Of a DNA stretch of 64,000 bases, positions 23,633 to 32,312 are shown piece by piece (the stretch's first letter is position 1; each line of letters starts with the position of its first letter). This DNA comes from Phreatobacter stygius. GTDB lineage: Bacteria; Pseudomonadota; Alphaproteobacteria; Rhizobiales; Phreatobacteraceae. The stretch spans positions 3,919,001 to 3,983,000 of the forward strand of contig NZ_CP039690.1 of the NCBI RefSeq assembly GCF_005144885.1, given 5' to 3'. Below the pieces are notes generated by a model. That model did no database searches. It was not told where the DNA came from and saw only the letters and a list, made by a program, of their open reading frames with translations. The position numbers and the translations under genes were made by a program.

Positions 23633-25039
23633 TCAGTGGTTGGAGTGGCCGCCGCGGGCGCGGCGCGCGGCGCGGTCGAGCACGCGCGCGGCAGGCGGCG
23701 GTCCGGGCGGCGTGCCGGCGCGCGCGGGCGGGGCGAGTGGCGCGCCTTTCCATTCATAGGCCACCGTGCCCTGAGGGTGCTGGTACCAACCGGGATCCTT
23801 GTAGTCGCCGGCCGCCAGCCCTTCGCGAACCTTCATCACGGTGAACATGCCGCCCATCTCGACCGGGCCGAACGGCCCGTCGCCGGTCATCATCGGCAGC
23901 GTGTTGGCGGGCAGCGGCATCTCCATCGCGCCCATCTCGCCCATGCCGGCGCTGCCCATCGGCATGAAGCCCGGCACCAGCCCCCGGATCGCGCGGGACA
24001 GCTGCCGCTGGTCCACGCCGATCATCGTGCGCGTGTCGTGGCCCATCGGCCCCATCGTGTGATGTGACTTGTGGCAGTGAAACGCCCAGTCGCCTTCGTT
24101 CACCGCGTGGAACTCATAGGCGCGCATGGCACCGACAGGCACGTCGATGGTCACCTCAGGCCAGCGCGCCTCGGGACGCACCCAGCCGCCATCGGTGCAG
24201 GTCACTTCGAAGTCGTAACCATGCATGTGGATCGGGTGATTGGTCATGCTGAGATTGCCGATCCTGACGCGGACGCGGTCGTTCTTGGCGACCACCAGGG
24301 GATCGAGGCCGGGCCAGGTCCGGCTGTTCATGCACCAGATGTTGAAATCGGTCATGGTCGAGACCTTCGGCACATAGGTGCCGGGGTCGATGTCGAACGT
24401 ATTGAGAAGGAAGACGAAGTCGCGATCGACGCGGTGCAGGGCGGGGTCGCGCGGATGTACCACGAAGAAACCCATCATCCCCATGGCCATCTGGACCATC
24501 TCGTCGGAATGCGAGTGGTACATGAAGGTGCCGCTCTTGCGCAGCTGGAACTCGTAGACAAAGGTCTTGCCCGGCGGGATGTGCGGCTGGGTCAGCCCGC
24601 CGACGCCATCCATGCCGGACGGCAGGATCTGGCCGTGCCAATGCACCGCGGTGCTTTCCGGCAGCCGGTTGGTGACGAAGATGCGCAGCTTGTCGCCCTC
24701 CACCGCCTCGATCGTCGGGCCCGGGCTCTGGCCGTTATAGCCCCAGAGATGGGCGACCATGCCGGGCGAGATCTCGCGCACCACCGGTTCGGCGACGAGA
24801 TGGAACTCCTTCCATTCGCCATTCATGCGCGACGGCAAGGTCCAGCCGTTCAGCGTGACGACCGGCTGGTAATCCGGTCCGCTGGATGGCGGTGCGAGCG
24901 GCGGCTGGGTATTCGGCCTGGTCATGGTCGGTGCCTCCGGCAGGCTCGCGGTCTGGGCCTGCCCGCTGACCTGCGAGGCGCCGACCAGGGCGAGCCCGGC
25001 GCCGGCCGTGCCAAAAAATCCACGTCGCGATACGGACAT
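23633..25039 (-). CDS. Multicopper oxidase (CopA/CueO-type)
   Basis: A 468-residue Tat-exported oxidase (signal MSVSRRGFFGTAGAGLALVG). The four copper-binding motifs are HWHG, YHSHSDE, HPIHMHG and FHCHKSHHTMGPMGH, so all trinuclear and type-1 positions look intact. A Met-rich stretch near residues 370-400 (MPMGSAGMGEMGAMEMPL) fits a cuprous oxidase that detoxifies Cu(I). The ATG at 25039 matches the Tat signal; the longer frame is not credible. Upstream by 13 bases is the TolC-like gene. The C-terminus is unusually rich in Ala, Arg and Pro. Confidence 0.93.
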   Translation of the reverse strand: MSVSRRGFFGTAGAGLALVGASQVSGQAQTASLPEAPTMTRPNTQPPLAPPSSGPDYQPVVTLNGWTLPSRMNGEWKEFHLVAEPVVREISPGMVAHLWGYNGQSPGPTIEAVEGDKLRIFVTNRLPESTAVHWHGQILPSGMDGVGGLTQPHIPPGKTFVYEFQLRKSGTFMYHSHSDEMVQMAMGMMGFFVVHPRDPALHRVDRDFVFLLNTFDIDPGTYVPKVSTMTDFNIWCMNSRTWPGLDPLVVAKNDRVRVRIGNLSMTNHPIHMHGYDFEVTCTDGGWVRPEARWPEVTIDVPVGAMRAYEFHAVNEGDWAFHCHKSHHTMGPMGHDTRTMIGVDQRQLSRAIRGLVPGFMPMGSAGMGEMGAMEMPLPANTLPMMTGDGPFGPVEMGGMFTVMKVREGLAAGDYKDPGWYQHPQGTVAYEWKGAPLAPPARAGTPPGPPPAARVLDRAARRARGGHSNH

Positions 25040-25052
25040 GATTGCTTCCTCG

Positions 25053-26612
25053 TCAGTGGGCTGCCGCGCCGCCTTGGGCGCCTGCGACCGCTGTGGTGGG
25101 GGTTTCAGCTGATCCGCCGGGCGATGAGCCGCCGATGACCGCAAATTGCAGATCGCTATGGGCGATCCAGAAGTCGCGGCGCGCTTCGATCGCCGCGGCA
25201 TTGGCCGCAATGCGGGCGCGCGCCTCGGTCAGAAGCGAAAACACGTCGACCATCATGCCATTGTAGCGAAGCTGGCTTTCATCGGCGATGATCTGGCGCA
25301 GCGGCAGGATCTGCGACTGGTAATGCCGGGCGAAGTCGAAGCCGCCGCGGTAGCGCTGGTAGGCCTCGCGTGCTTCCGAGCGCACATTGACACCGCGTTC
25401 GACCAGGCGATTGATCGAGCGCAGATAGGTCTCGCGGGCGTCCCTCAGGCGGCTCTCGCCCAGATCCAGGGGGATCTGGACTTCCAGCGACAGGCCGCTC
25501 ACACGGGTCCGCTCGAATTCGACCTGGCGGCTCTCGACGATCTGCCCGCCTTGCAGGCTGTAGGATCGCTCGGTGCGGGTCGATCGCTCGTTGTTCAATG
25601 CGCCCTGCAGCTCCAGCACGTTCAGGAAGCGTGACCATTGGGTCAGGTCGAGCTGGCGGGCGACGCCGTCGACCTCGAGCCGGGCGATCCTGAGATCCAG
25701 CCTTTTCTCCAGAGCCTCCCGTTCGATGGCCTCGCGGGCGGCGGGGCGGCGCGGCAGGCCAGGCAATTGGGCCGGCAGCGTCAGCGCGGCAATGTTCTCC
25801 CACAGCCCGAGCACCCGGATCAGGCGTTCGCGATCGGCCTGGTGTTGCAGGCGGGCGCGGGCGAGCTGCGCCGCGACATCGGCGTAGAACACGTGCTCGC
25901 GCGCCTGGTCGAGCCGGTTCACCGCGCCGGTTTCGCCGAGCCGCTTGAACAGTTCGGAGGCGGTGCGCGCCGCCGTGCTGGTCTGGGCAAGGAAATTGAC
26001 CAGCTGGCCGGAGGCGACCACCCGATAATAGGCCCGGCGTGTCTCGCCGGCGAGGCGAAGGGTCTCGTCGGCGGCGCGCAATTGGGCCTGGGTAAACCGG
26101 ACCTCGGCGACGGCGCGCCGCTGCGGCAGCGTCGCGAGCCCGAGGATATTGACCAGCAATTGACGTTCGATCTCGATCGCGCCGGTGCTGGCCAGCCGTG
26201 TCAGCGACAGGGTTGGGCTCGGCGGCAGGCTGGCCTGGACGAACAGCGCTTCCGAAATCCCGAGATCATTATAGGCCGCCTGCAAGCCGCGATTGTTGAT
26301 GAGGGCGATCTGCACCGCCCGGTCGACGGTCAGCGGCGAGCGCAGCAGGCCGGTGACCCGGGCTCTCACCCGGTCGCTGTCGGCCGGCTCCCTGACGCGA
26401 ACCACCTCCTGCCGCAGCTCCCGTGCGGCAATGTCGCGTGTGACCGCAAGGCCTCCGTCGGGGCTATAGCTCGCGCAGCCGCCAAGGGCGGTGGCCGCAC
26501 CAATCAGCAGGGCGCCGAGCCGGGCCGGTTTGAGCCGCTTCTTCGCGGTATCCGGCCGGCCGCCGATCGGGTCTCTGTGTTCGGACAATGCCATGATCGC
26601 CATCGTCCTCAT
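25053..26612 (-). CDS. TolC family outer membrane efflux protein
   Basis: A 519-residue outer-membrane channel subunit of the TolC/CusC type. The N-terminal region holds LGALLIGAATALGGCASYS, a lipobox ending in Cys, so it is probably a lipoprotein. LTVDRAVQIALINNRGLQAAYNDLG is the family repeat opening, and long helical stretches follow. I chose the ATG at 26612 because it overlaps the stop of the upstream small lipoprotein (ATGA, 26609-26612); Met codons at 26603 and 26594 are alternatives. It could pair with the RND pump at 37-41.6 kb, which has no outer-membrane gene of its own. Confidence 0.85.
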   Translation of the reverse strand: MRTMAIMALSEHRDPIGGRPDTAKKRLKPARLGALLIGAATALGGCASYSPDGGLAVTRDIAARELRQEVVRVREPADSDRVRARVTGLLRSPLTVDRAVQIALINNRGLQAAYNDLGISEALFVQASLPPSPTLSLTRLASTGAIEIERQLLVNILGLATLPQRRAVAEVRFTQAQLRAADETLRLAGETRRAYYRVVASGQLVNFLAQTSTAARTASELFKRLGETGAVNRLDQAREHVFYADVAAQLARARLQHQADRERLIRVLGLWENIAALTLPAQLPGLPRRPAAREAIEREALEKRLDLRIARLEVDGVARQLDLTQWSRFLNVLELQGALNNERSTRTERSYSLQGGQIVESRQVEFERTRVSGLSLEVQIPLDLGESRLRDARETYLRSINRLVERGVNVRSEAREAYQRYRGGFDFARHYQSQILPLRQIIADESQLRYNGMMVDVFSLLTEARARIAANAAAIEARRDFWIAHSDLQFAVIGGSSPGGSAETPTTAVAGAQGGAAAH

Positions 26613-26866
26613 CGCACCGGGGAACCGGGGGCGACGCGTTGGTTCGACCGCCCCCAGTCGATCGGCCCGACAGGACGGAAGCCGGTGAAGCCGGCGAGGA
26701 CAGGCTGATACCGGACTTGCCGGCTGGCGATGGCGGGGTCGGCGGCCGGTTCGCCCAGGCGTGCTCTTGCGCCCGTCTCGCTGCAGGCGCCAAGCGTCAG
26801 GCTGGCCGCAATGGCAATGCCGAAAATCCGAATTCGAGTGGACGCAAAGCTGGTCGTCTGCGGCAT
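26609..26866 (-). CDS. Small lipoprotein of the copper operon
   Basis: An 85-residue lipoprotein: basic start, hydrophobic core IFGIAIAASLTLGAC with a lipobox Cys, then a mature part of about 55 residues. FTGFRPVGPIDWGRSNQRV near the C-terminus resembles, as far as I recall, a short motif in small proteins encoded next to TolC-like genes in other alphaproteobacteria. It overlaps the TolC-like start by four bases and is the first gene of the copper operon. Function unknown; possibly an accessory of the efflux channel. Confidence 0.75.
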   Translation of the reverse strand: MPQTTSFASTRIRIFGIAIAASLTLGACSETGARARLGEPAADPAIASRQVRYQPVLAGFTGFRPVGPIDWGRSNQRVAPGSPVR

Positions 26867-27068
26867 GCGGGCCCCGTTGAAGCTGAATCATCACGGGGAC
26901 GCTAACGAGGCTGTTCGCAGGTCGTATTTCTCGATCGTTACAATTTATTGCCCTGCGTGGTCCGGCCCGCGGCCGGAAACCGGCGCGCATCGAGGCCGCC
27001 GGGGCATGCAGTCATCCGGTCCGGGGGGCGATTTGCAGCGACGTCTGTCCGCTGCGTCCCGCGCAACG

Positions 27069-27097
27069 AAAAACGCCGGGATGAAACATCCCGGCGT
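27069..27097 (-). terminator. Rho-independent terminator after the small exported protein gene
   Basis: An 11-bp perfect stem (27073-27083 with 27087-27097, 3-base loop) is followed on the minus strand by five T residues (27069-27073). It lies 25 bases downstream of the small gene ending at 27122. Confidence 0.85.
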
Positions 27098-27121
27098 CAA
27101 TGGCGGATCTGTCGGCTCGGA

Positions 27122-27367
27122 TCAGGAGCCGCTGTCCGAAAAGGCACTGGACGGCACGGCCTGGCGATCGATCTGGATGCGCTCGGCGGGCGATACCGAG
27201 ATCGACCGCGACCGGTCGTTATCGGCGCAATTGAGGCACGCGCCGGTCGGCGCCGCGCCGCGCGTGTGCCGGGCTCCGGTTTGGCCGGTGGTATCGCTGA
27301 TCCGGTGGGCCAGCGCCGGAGCCATGGCCAGCGGCAAGAGTATCGCAGCAAGAATGAGCTTCATCAT
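27122..27367 (-). CDS. Small exported protein with a CxxC motif
   Basis: An 81-residue protein with a clear signal peptide (MMKLILAAILLPLAMAPALA) and a short mature part containing ACLNCAD, a possible metal-binding or redox CxxC. GGAGGAAA sits 6 bases before the ATG at 27367, and a terminator follows the stop, so this looks like a genuine single-gene transcript. It lies upstream of the copper operon on the same strand, so metal binding is plausible. I do not recognise the family. Confidence 0.7.
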   Translation of the reverse strand: MMKLILAAILLPLAMAPALAHRISDTTGQTGARHTRGAAPTGACLNCADNDRSRSISVSPAERIQIDRQAVPSSAFSDSGS

Positions 27368-27774
27368 GGTTTTCCTCCAGACAATGTCAGCAACTATCAC
27401 TGCGCGATGGGCGAGATCGTCGTTTCGGCGAACCGTATTCGCTCGAAACTCCCTTCGCATACGACGTAACCAATGGTATGGCTAATCACGTGTTCGCGAA
27501 TATTGTTATAAGAGGAGTATATATTTCATAATATTGCGTAATATTTCAAGAGACAAAAGTTATATTACAGAAGATGAAGGCGTTTGTAACGTAGGCCGCT
27601 GGTCTTCGCCGTCGGACGCTCGTTCGGCCCGCGGCGCGACGGCATGTACCGTCAAGCCGGGGCGGCGATCTCGCGCGCGCCTTCGGGGACGACGGAAGGG
27701 CTCGGGAGCCGCGGTCGAGGCTCGGCGCTGTTCAGGCGGGGGCACGGTTCAGCGCGGTCATGCGCCGGCGCGTG
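27368..27774. other. Intergenic region with an AT-rich repeat patch
   Basis: No convincing gene in 407 bases. Around 27490-27565 the base composition falls sharply to AT-rich. ATATTTCA occurs at 27521-27528 and again at 27541-27548, exactly 20 bases apart. AATATT-GCGT-AATATT between them is an inverted repeat. This may be the promoter/operator region of the small exported protein at 27367. Confidence 0.5.
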
Positions 27775-29199
27775 TCATGCGGCGCGCATACGATCCTTCA
27801 GCCTGAACAAAGCGATCCGCTTGATCTCGGCGATCGCGGTTGCGAATTCGTCCTCGGCGGAGTTGGTCATGCGCCGCTCGAAGGCGTCGAGCACAGCCTG
27901 CTTCGTCGCGCCCTTGACGGCCATGATGAAGGGGAAGTGGTGGCGCGCCCGATAGGCGTCGTTGAGCGCGGTGAAACGCGCAAGCTCGTCGGGCGTCAAG
28001 CGGTCCAGGTTGGCTCCGGCCTGTTCGTTGGCGGAATCGGCGGTCAATTGCCCGGCCGCGGCAAGCCGGCCCGCGAGATCGGGATGGGCATTGATCAGCG
28101 CGCGCTTTTCGCCGTCGGTCATGGCATCGAGCACCGCGGTGAGAGCGCCGTGCAGGCCTTCCGCCGTATCATCGGCCGAGGTCAATCCGGCGTCGTGGGC
28201 GCGCGCGACGATCTCGGGCGTATGCTCGAAGACATCGCCGAATTTCGCGACGAGGACCGGCCGGGTCATGCCGCTCGGCCGACCCCCGGCCGGGTAGTGA
28301 TGGATCGCCCAGTGCCTGGCGATGTCGACGCGCCGGCAGATCCAGACCTTCTCGTGACCCTGGATATGGTCGAGAAAGCGCGCAAGCGAGGCGAGCCGCC
28401 CCGGTCGTCCGGCGAGCCGGCAATGCAGCCCGATCGACAGCATTTTCGGCGCGCCATCCGTGCCCTCGGCATAGAGGACGTCGAACGAGTCCTTCAGGTA
28501 GGCGAGGAACTGGTCGCCCGAATTGAAGCCTTGCGCGGTGGCGAAGCGCATGTCGTTGGCATCGAGCGTATAGGGCACGATGAGATGTGGGCTTTTCGGC
28601 CCGTCGACCCAGTAGGGCAGGTCGTCGGCATAGGAATCGGCGGAATACAGGAACCCGCCGTCTTGCATGACGAGATCCAGCGTGTTTTCCGAGGTCCGTC
28701 CGGTGTACCAGCCGAGCGGCCGTTCACCGCACACAGCGGTGTGAATGCGCAGGGCCTCGGCGATGGCGGCGCGCTCCTCGGCGATCGGCATGTCCCGGTG
28801 GTCGATCCATTTCAGCCCGTGGCTGGCGATCTCCCAGTCGGCTTCCCGCATGGCGGCGACGGCGTCTGGATGACGCTCCAGGGCGGTCGCGACGCCATAG
28901 ACGGTCACCGGCAGCCGGCGCTTGGTGAACAGCCGCCAGAGCCGCCAGAACCCGGCGCGCGAGCCATATTCGTAGATCGACTCCATGCTCGGGTGGCGCT
29001 GGCCGGGCCAGGGCTGCGCCCCGATCATTTCCGACAGGAAGGCTTCCGACGCCGGATCGCCATGCAGGACATTGTTCTCCCCGCCTTCCTCGTAATTGAT
29101 CACGAACTGCACGGCGATGCGCGCGCCGCCCGGCCAGTTGGCCGTTGGCGGAGTGCGGCCATAACCGATCATGTCTCGGGGGTAGGGGGTGTTCTGCAT
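27775..29199 (-). CDS. puuE: Fused allantoinase PuuE and OHCU decarboxylase UraD
   Basis: A 474-residue two-domain enzyme. Residues 1 to about 305 are a polysaccharide-deacetylase-type allantoinase PuuE: MIGYGRTPPTANWPGGARIA, VQFVINYEEGGENNVLHGD, and WEIASHGLKWIDH. Residues about 310-474 are 2-oxo-4-hydroxy-4-carboxy-5-ureidoimidazoline decarboxylase: INAHPDLAGRL, LTADSANEQAGANLD, LNDAYRARHHFPFIMAVKG. The two steps are consecutive: OHCU to S-allantoin, then allantoin to allantoate. I chose the ATG at 29199 (MQNTPYPRDM) on family length. It is in an operon with uraH, opposite the permease gene. Confidence 0.93.
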   Translation of the reverse strand: MQNTPYPRDMIGYGRTPPTANWPGGARIAVQFVINYEEGGENNVLHGDPASEAFLSEMIGAQPWPGQRHPSMESIYEYGSRAGFWRLWRLFTKRRLPVTVYGVATALERHPDAVAAMREADWEIASHGLKWIDHRDMPIAEERAAIAEALRIHTAVCGERPLGWYTGRTSENTLDLVMQDGGFLYSADSYADDLPYWVDGPKSPHLIVPYTLDANDMRFATAQGFNSGDQFLAYLKDSFDVLYAEGTDGAPKMLSIGLHCRLAGRPGRLASLARFLDHIQGHEKVWICRRVDIARHWAIHHYPAGGRPSGMTRPVLVAKFGDVFEHTPEIVARAHDAGLTSADDTAEGLHGALTAVLDAMTDGEKRALINAHPDLAGRLAAAGQLTADSANEQAGANLDRLTPDELARFTALNDAYRARHHFPFIMAVKGATKQAVLDAFERRMTNSAEDEFATAIAEIKRIALFRLKDRMRAA

Positions 29200-29249
29200 G
29201 ACGGGCCTCGCGGCATCGGGTCTGTCGGAATGGGGCGGCGATCGAGGTC

Positions 29250-29606
29250 TCAGCTGCCGCGATAGGTCTGATAGCTCCACGGGGTCGCGATCAGCGGCAC
29301 ATGATAATGCGCCTGCGCGTCGCCGATGGTGAAGCGGATCGGCACGTCATCCAGGAATGGCGGGTCGGCCTGGGCGGCCCCGGCGGCGCGGAAATAGGCC
29401 GCGACGCCGAACACCAGTTCATAGGTTCCCGCCACCAGCGCCGCGCCGGCCAGCAGCGGCTCGGCGGTGCGGCCGTCCTCTCCGGTCCTGGCCTTTGTGA
29501 TCAGCGCCCGGGCGCCGTCTTCGGCGAGGCGATAGAGCGCCACATCCATGCCGGCGGCCGGCCGTCCGGCGACGGTGTCGAGCACATGTGTCGAAAGTCG
29601 TCCCAT
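29250..29606 (-). CDS. uraH: 5-hydroxyisourate hydrolase (transthyretin-like)
   Basis: A 118-residue HIU hydrolase. MGRLSTHVLDTVAGRPAAG at the start carries the catalytic His, and YHVPLIATPWSYQTYRGS at the end is the family signature tetrapeptide YRGS. It converts 5-hydroxyisourate, the PuuD product, to OHCU, the UraD substrate. The ATG at 29606 gives the standard length; the frame from 29669 does not. It lies 50 bases upstream of the puuE-uraD fusion and is divergent to the permease. Confidence 0.95.
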   Translation of the reverse strand: MGRLSTHVLDTVAGRPAAGMDVALYRLAEDGARALITKARTGEDGRTAEPLLAGAALVAGTYELVFGVAAYFRAAGAAQADPPFLDDVPIRFTIGDAQAHYHVPLIATPWSYQTYRGS

Positions 29607-29792
29607 TGCGTTCCCCGCCTGTTGACGGCTGCCAGTTAACCCGACCGGCGGCCGTTCATTTTCATGCAAATTTTGAAAATCTTACCGATTTTGAGATCAT
29701 TGCTTGGGGTTCGTCGGCGACCTTCAATGTCCCGGCGAGTGCTCTTCAAGACCGGGAAATTCGGCCAGCGCCCGCATGGGGAGGACAAGACG

Positions 29793-31199
29793 ATGGCCGA
29801 TCAGGTTCATCCAGTTGACCAGGTGCTGCCGGCGCCAAGAATGTTCGCGCTCGGCCTTCAGCATGTTCTCGTGATGTATGCGGGCGCCATCGCGGTGCCG
29901 CTGATCATCGGCCGCGCGCTCAACATGACGCCCGACCAGGTGGCCTTGCTGATCAGCGCCGATCTTTTTGCCTGCGGGGTCGTCACGCTGATCCAGTCGC
30001 TCGGCATTCCCGGCGTCGGCATTCGCCTGCCGGTCATGATGGGGGTGACCTTTGCTTCGGTCGCGCCGATGCTGGCGATCGGGCGCGATCCGAACCTTGG
30101 CATTACCGGCATATTCGGCGCCATCATCGCCTCCGGCTTCTTCGCCCTGATGCTCGCGCCCTTCATCAGCCGCATGCTGCGCTTCTTTCCGCCGGTCGTC
30201 ACCGGCACCATCATTCTGGTGATCGGCGTCTCGCTGATGCGCGTCGGCATCGGCTGGGCGGCGGGCGGGCCGGCCTTCATCACCACCATGATCGACGGCA
30301 AGCTCAGGCTGATCGACAACCCCAATCCGGGCTATGGCGCGCTCGACAGCCTGGCGCTCGCGCTGTTCGTCCTGTGCGTCGTGCTGGCCCTGACCAAATA
30401 TGGCAAGGGCTTCGTCCAGAACATCGCGGTCCTTCTGGGGATCGCCATCGGCTGCATGGCCGCCTTTGCCGTGGGCAAGATGAATTTTGATGTCGTCGGC
30501 AGGGCTGACTGGTTCGGCTTCATCTATCCTTTCCAGTTCGGCCTGCCGAAGTTCGAACCGGTCTCGATCATCACCATGTGCCTGGTGATGATCGTGGTGA
30601 TGATCGAGTCGACCGGAATGTTCCTGGCGATCGGCGACATGACCAGCCGCAAGGTCAGCCAGGACGACCTGACCAAGGGCCTCAGGGCCGACGGCCTGGG
30701 CACCATGATCGGTGGCCTCTTCAACACCTTCCCCTATACCTCGTTCTCGCAGAATGTCGGTCTGGTCGGCGTCACCGGGGTGCGCTCGCGTTTCGTCACG
30801 GCGGTCGGCGGCATCATCCTGCTGTTCATGGGGCTCATCCCCAAGCTCGGCGCGCTCGCCGAGGCGATCCCCTCGGCGGTGCTCGGCGGGGCGGGGATCG
30901 TGATGTTCGGCATGGTCGCGGCGACCGGCGTGCGCATCCTGACGACCGTCGATTTTCGCGGCAATCGGAACAATCTCTACATCGTCGCCATTGCCGTTGG
31001 CCTCGGCATGATCCCGCTGGTCGCGCCGAACTTCTTCCGGCACATGCCGCACAGCCTGCATCCCTTGCTCGAGTCCGGCATCCTTTTGGCGGCGATCGCC
31101 GCCGTCGGCCTGAACATCTACTTCAACGGCTTCAAGACCACGGCCGAAGCACAGGCCGAGGTCCGCGACGCCGGCGCCATGGCCGACGCCGCGCACTGA
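29793..31199 (+). CDS. Xanthine/uracil-type nucleobase permease (NCS2 family)
   Basis: A 468-residue transporter with about 14 hydrophobic segments. GLQHVLVMYAGAIAVPLIIG is the NCS2 opening. VVMIESTGMFLAIGD near residue 270 and the NTFPYTSFSQNVGLVGVTG stretch are the family substrate and signature regions. GGGGAGGA precedes the ATG at 29793; the longer frame from 29664 is not needed. Its place inside a urate-degradation cluster suggests urate or xanthine as substrate, imported with protons or sodium. It ends at a hairpin shared with the convergent LysR gene. Confidence 0.92.
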   Translation: MADQVHPVDQVLPAPRMFALGLQHVLVMYAGAIAVPLIIGRALNMTPDQVALLISADLFACGVVTLIQSLGIPGVGIRLPVMMGVTFASVAPMLAIGRDPNLGITGIFGAIIASGFFALMLAPFISRMLRFFPPVVTGTIILVIGVSLMRVGIGWAAGGPAFITTMIDGKLRLIDNPNPGYGALDSLALALFVLCVVLALTKYGKGFVQNIAVLLGIAIGCMAAFAVGKMNFDVVGRADWFGFIYPFQFGLPKFEPVSIITMCLVMIVVMIESTGMFLAIGDMTSRKVSQDDLTKGLRADGLGTMIGGLFNTFPYTSFSQNVGLVGVTGVRSRFVTAVGGIILLFMGLIPKLGALAEAIPSAVLGGAGIVMFGMVAATGVRILTTVDFRGNRNNLYIVAIAVGLGMIPLVAPNFFRHMPHSLHPLLESGILLAAIAAVGLNIYFNGFKTTAEAQAEVRDAGAMADAAH

Positions 31200-31219
31200 T
31201 CGCATCGGTCCCAAGGACC

Positions 31220-31266
31220 GGCGCCCGGATCGGCCTGCCGCGATGCGGCGGAGCCGTCCGGGCGCC
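31220..31266. terminator. Bidirectional hairpin between permease and LysR genes
   Basis: A 10-bp stem (31220-31229 with 31257-31266, GGCGCCCGGA) encloses a 27-base GC-rich loop, between two convergent genes. Reading from the plus strand it is followed by a short T-rich patch (AGTTTTCC). Confidence 0.55.
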
Positions 31267-31267
31267 A

Positions 31268-32200
31268 TCAGTTTTCCAGCCGTTTGCCGAGTTTGCCGAG
31301 CTCGGTCGCGACATGGCTGCGGCCGGCTTCCAGCAGCAGGTCGGAAAAGGCCCGGTGGCCCGGCGGCGGCAATTGCCGCGACGGATAGATGATCGCCAAT
31401 GTGGTTGGTTCCGGCGTGGCGTCGGGCATCACCTGCACCAGCGTGCCCCTGGTCAATTGTTCGGCGACCTCGAACACCGGCTTCATCACGATGCCGGAAC
31501 CGGCGAGCGCCCACTGGGTCAGGACGTCGCCGTCGTCGCAGTCGATGGCGCCGCTGACCGCCAGAGTCCTGGCCTCCCGGCCTTGCCGCAAGGTGAGCCG
31601 AAACTGCCGGGAGCCCGGAAAACGCAACAGCAGGCATTGGTGGTCGAACAGGTCGTCCGGCGTCTTCGGCGCGCCATGCGCTTCGATATAGGCCGGCGAG
31701 GCGCAGAGAATGCGCTCGATGGTCGCCACCTTGCGGACGATGAAACTTGAATCGGACAGATCCGCCATCCGAAGCGCCAGGTCGATGCCCTCGCCGATCA
31801 GATCGAGCAGGTGTTCGGCGAGCCGCAAGCGGATGTCGATATTCGGCTGGGCGGCCCTGAAGGTCGTCACGACCGGGCCGACGAGCCTGCGTCCGAGCCC
31901 GAGCGGCGCCGTCACCTTCAGCGATCCGCGCGGCGCGCCGCCTTCCAAAGCGACGCTCGCCTCGGCACGCTCGACCGCGTCCAGCACATCGACGATGCGC
32001 TCGAAGAACGACCGCCCGACCGAGGTCAGCTGGATCTTCCGGGTCGTCCGGTTGAACAGGCGGCAGCCGAGCTTCTGCTCCAGCGCCAGGATGCGGCTGC
32101 TGACCACCGCCGCGGACATGCGCAGGTCCCGTCCGGCGGCGGAAAAGCTGCCCTTTTCGACGGCGCGGGCAAAGATCCTGGCGTCTTCGACGAAGCCCAT
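31268..32200 (-). CDS. LysR family transcriptional regulator
   Basis: A 310-residue LysR regulator. The helix-turn-helix at residues 15-60 reads FARAVEKGSFSAAGRDLRMS, then SSRILALEQKLGCRLFNRTT. The remainder is the two-lobed effector domain. It is divergent from puuD, with a TGATTTTC-N11-GAAAATATCA type inverted repeat in between, so it probably controls urate catabolism in response to urate or a product. Its C-terminus converges on the permease gene. Confidence 0.92.
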   Translation of the reverse strand: MGFVEDARIFARAVEKGSFSAAGRDLRMSAAVVSSRILALEQKLGCRLFNRTTRKIQLTSVGRSFFERIVDVLDAVERAEASVALEGGAPRGSLKVTAPLGLGRRLVGPVVTTFRAAQPNIDIRLRLAEHLLDLIGEGIDLALRMADLSDSSFIVRKVATIERILCASPAYIEAHGAPKTPDDLFDHQCLLLRFPGSRQFRLTLRQGREARTLAVSGAIDCDDGDVLTQWALAGSGIVMKPVFEVAEQLTRGTLVQVMPDATPEPTTLAIIYPSRQLPPPGHRAFSDLLLEAGRSHVATELGKLGKRLEN

Positions 32201-32210
32201 CGCGCCCTCA

Positions 32211-32239
32211 TGATTTTCAATGCCAGGACGAAAATATCA
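32211..32239. promoter_or_regulatory. Candidate LysR operator in the lysR-puuD gap
   Basis: TGATTTTC (32211-32218) and GAAAATATCA (32230-32239) are inverted copies, with one extra base in the right arm, separated by 11 bases. The site is about 10 bases upstream of the LysR start and 70 bases before the puuD GTG. Confidence 0.5.
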
Positions 32240-32312
32240 CTACTTTTTGCGTGTTCAAGGGGAATGGCCAGTGACCTAGGCTGTCCGGAGAAAGTCGGGG
32301 AGGACAGCGATC

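Noticed and set aside
27534-27806. 90-codon frame in the AT-rich intergenic region
   Set aside because: No ribosome-binding site and an Arg-rich random-looking product overlapping the puuE-uraD end.
29724-31637. 637-codon antisense frame over the nucleobase permease
   Set aside because: Its His/Asp/Arg-rich text mirrors the codon bias of the hydrophobic permease; no domain recognisable.
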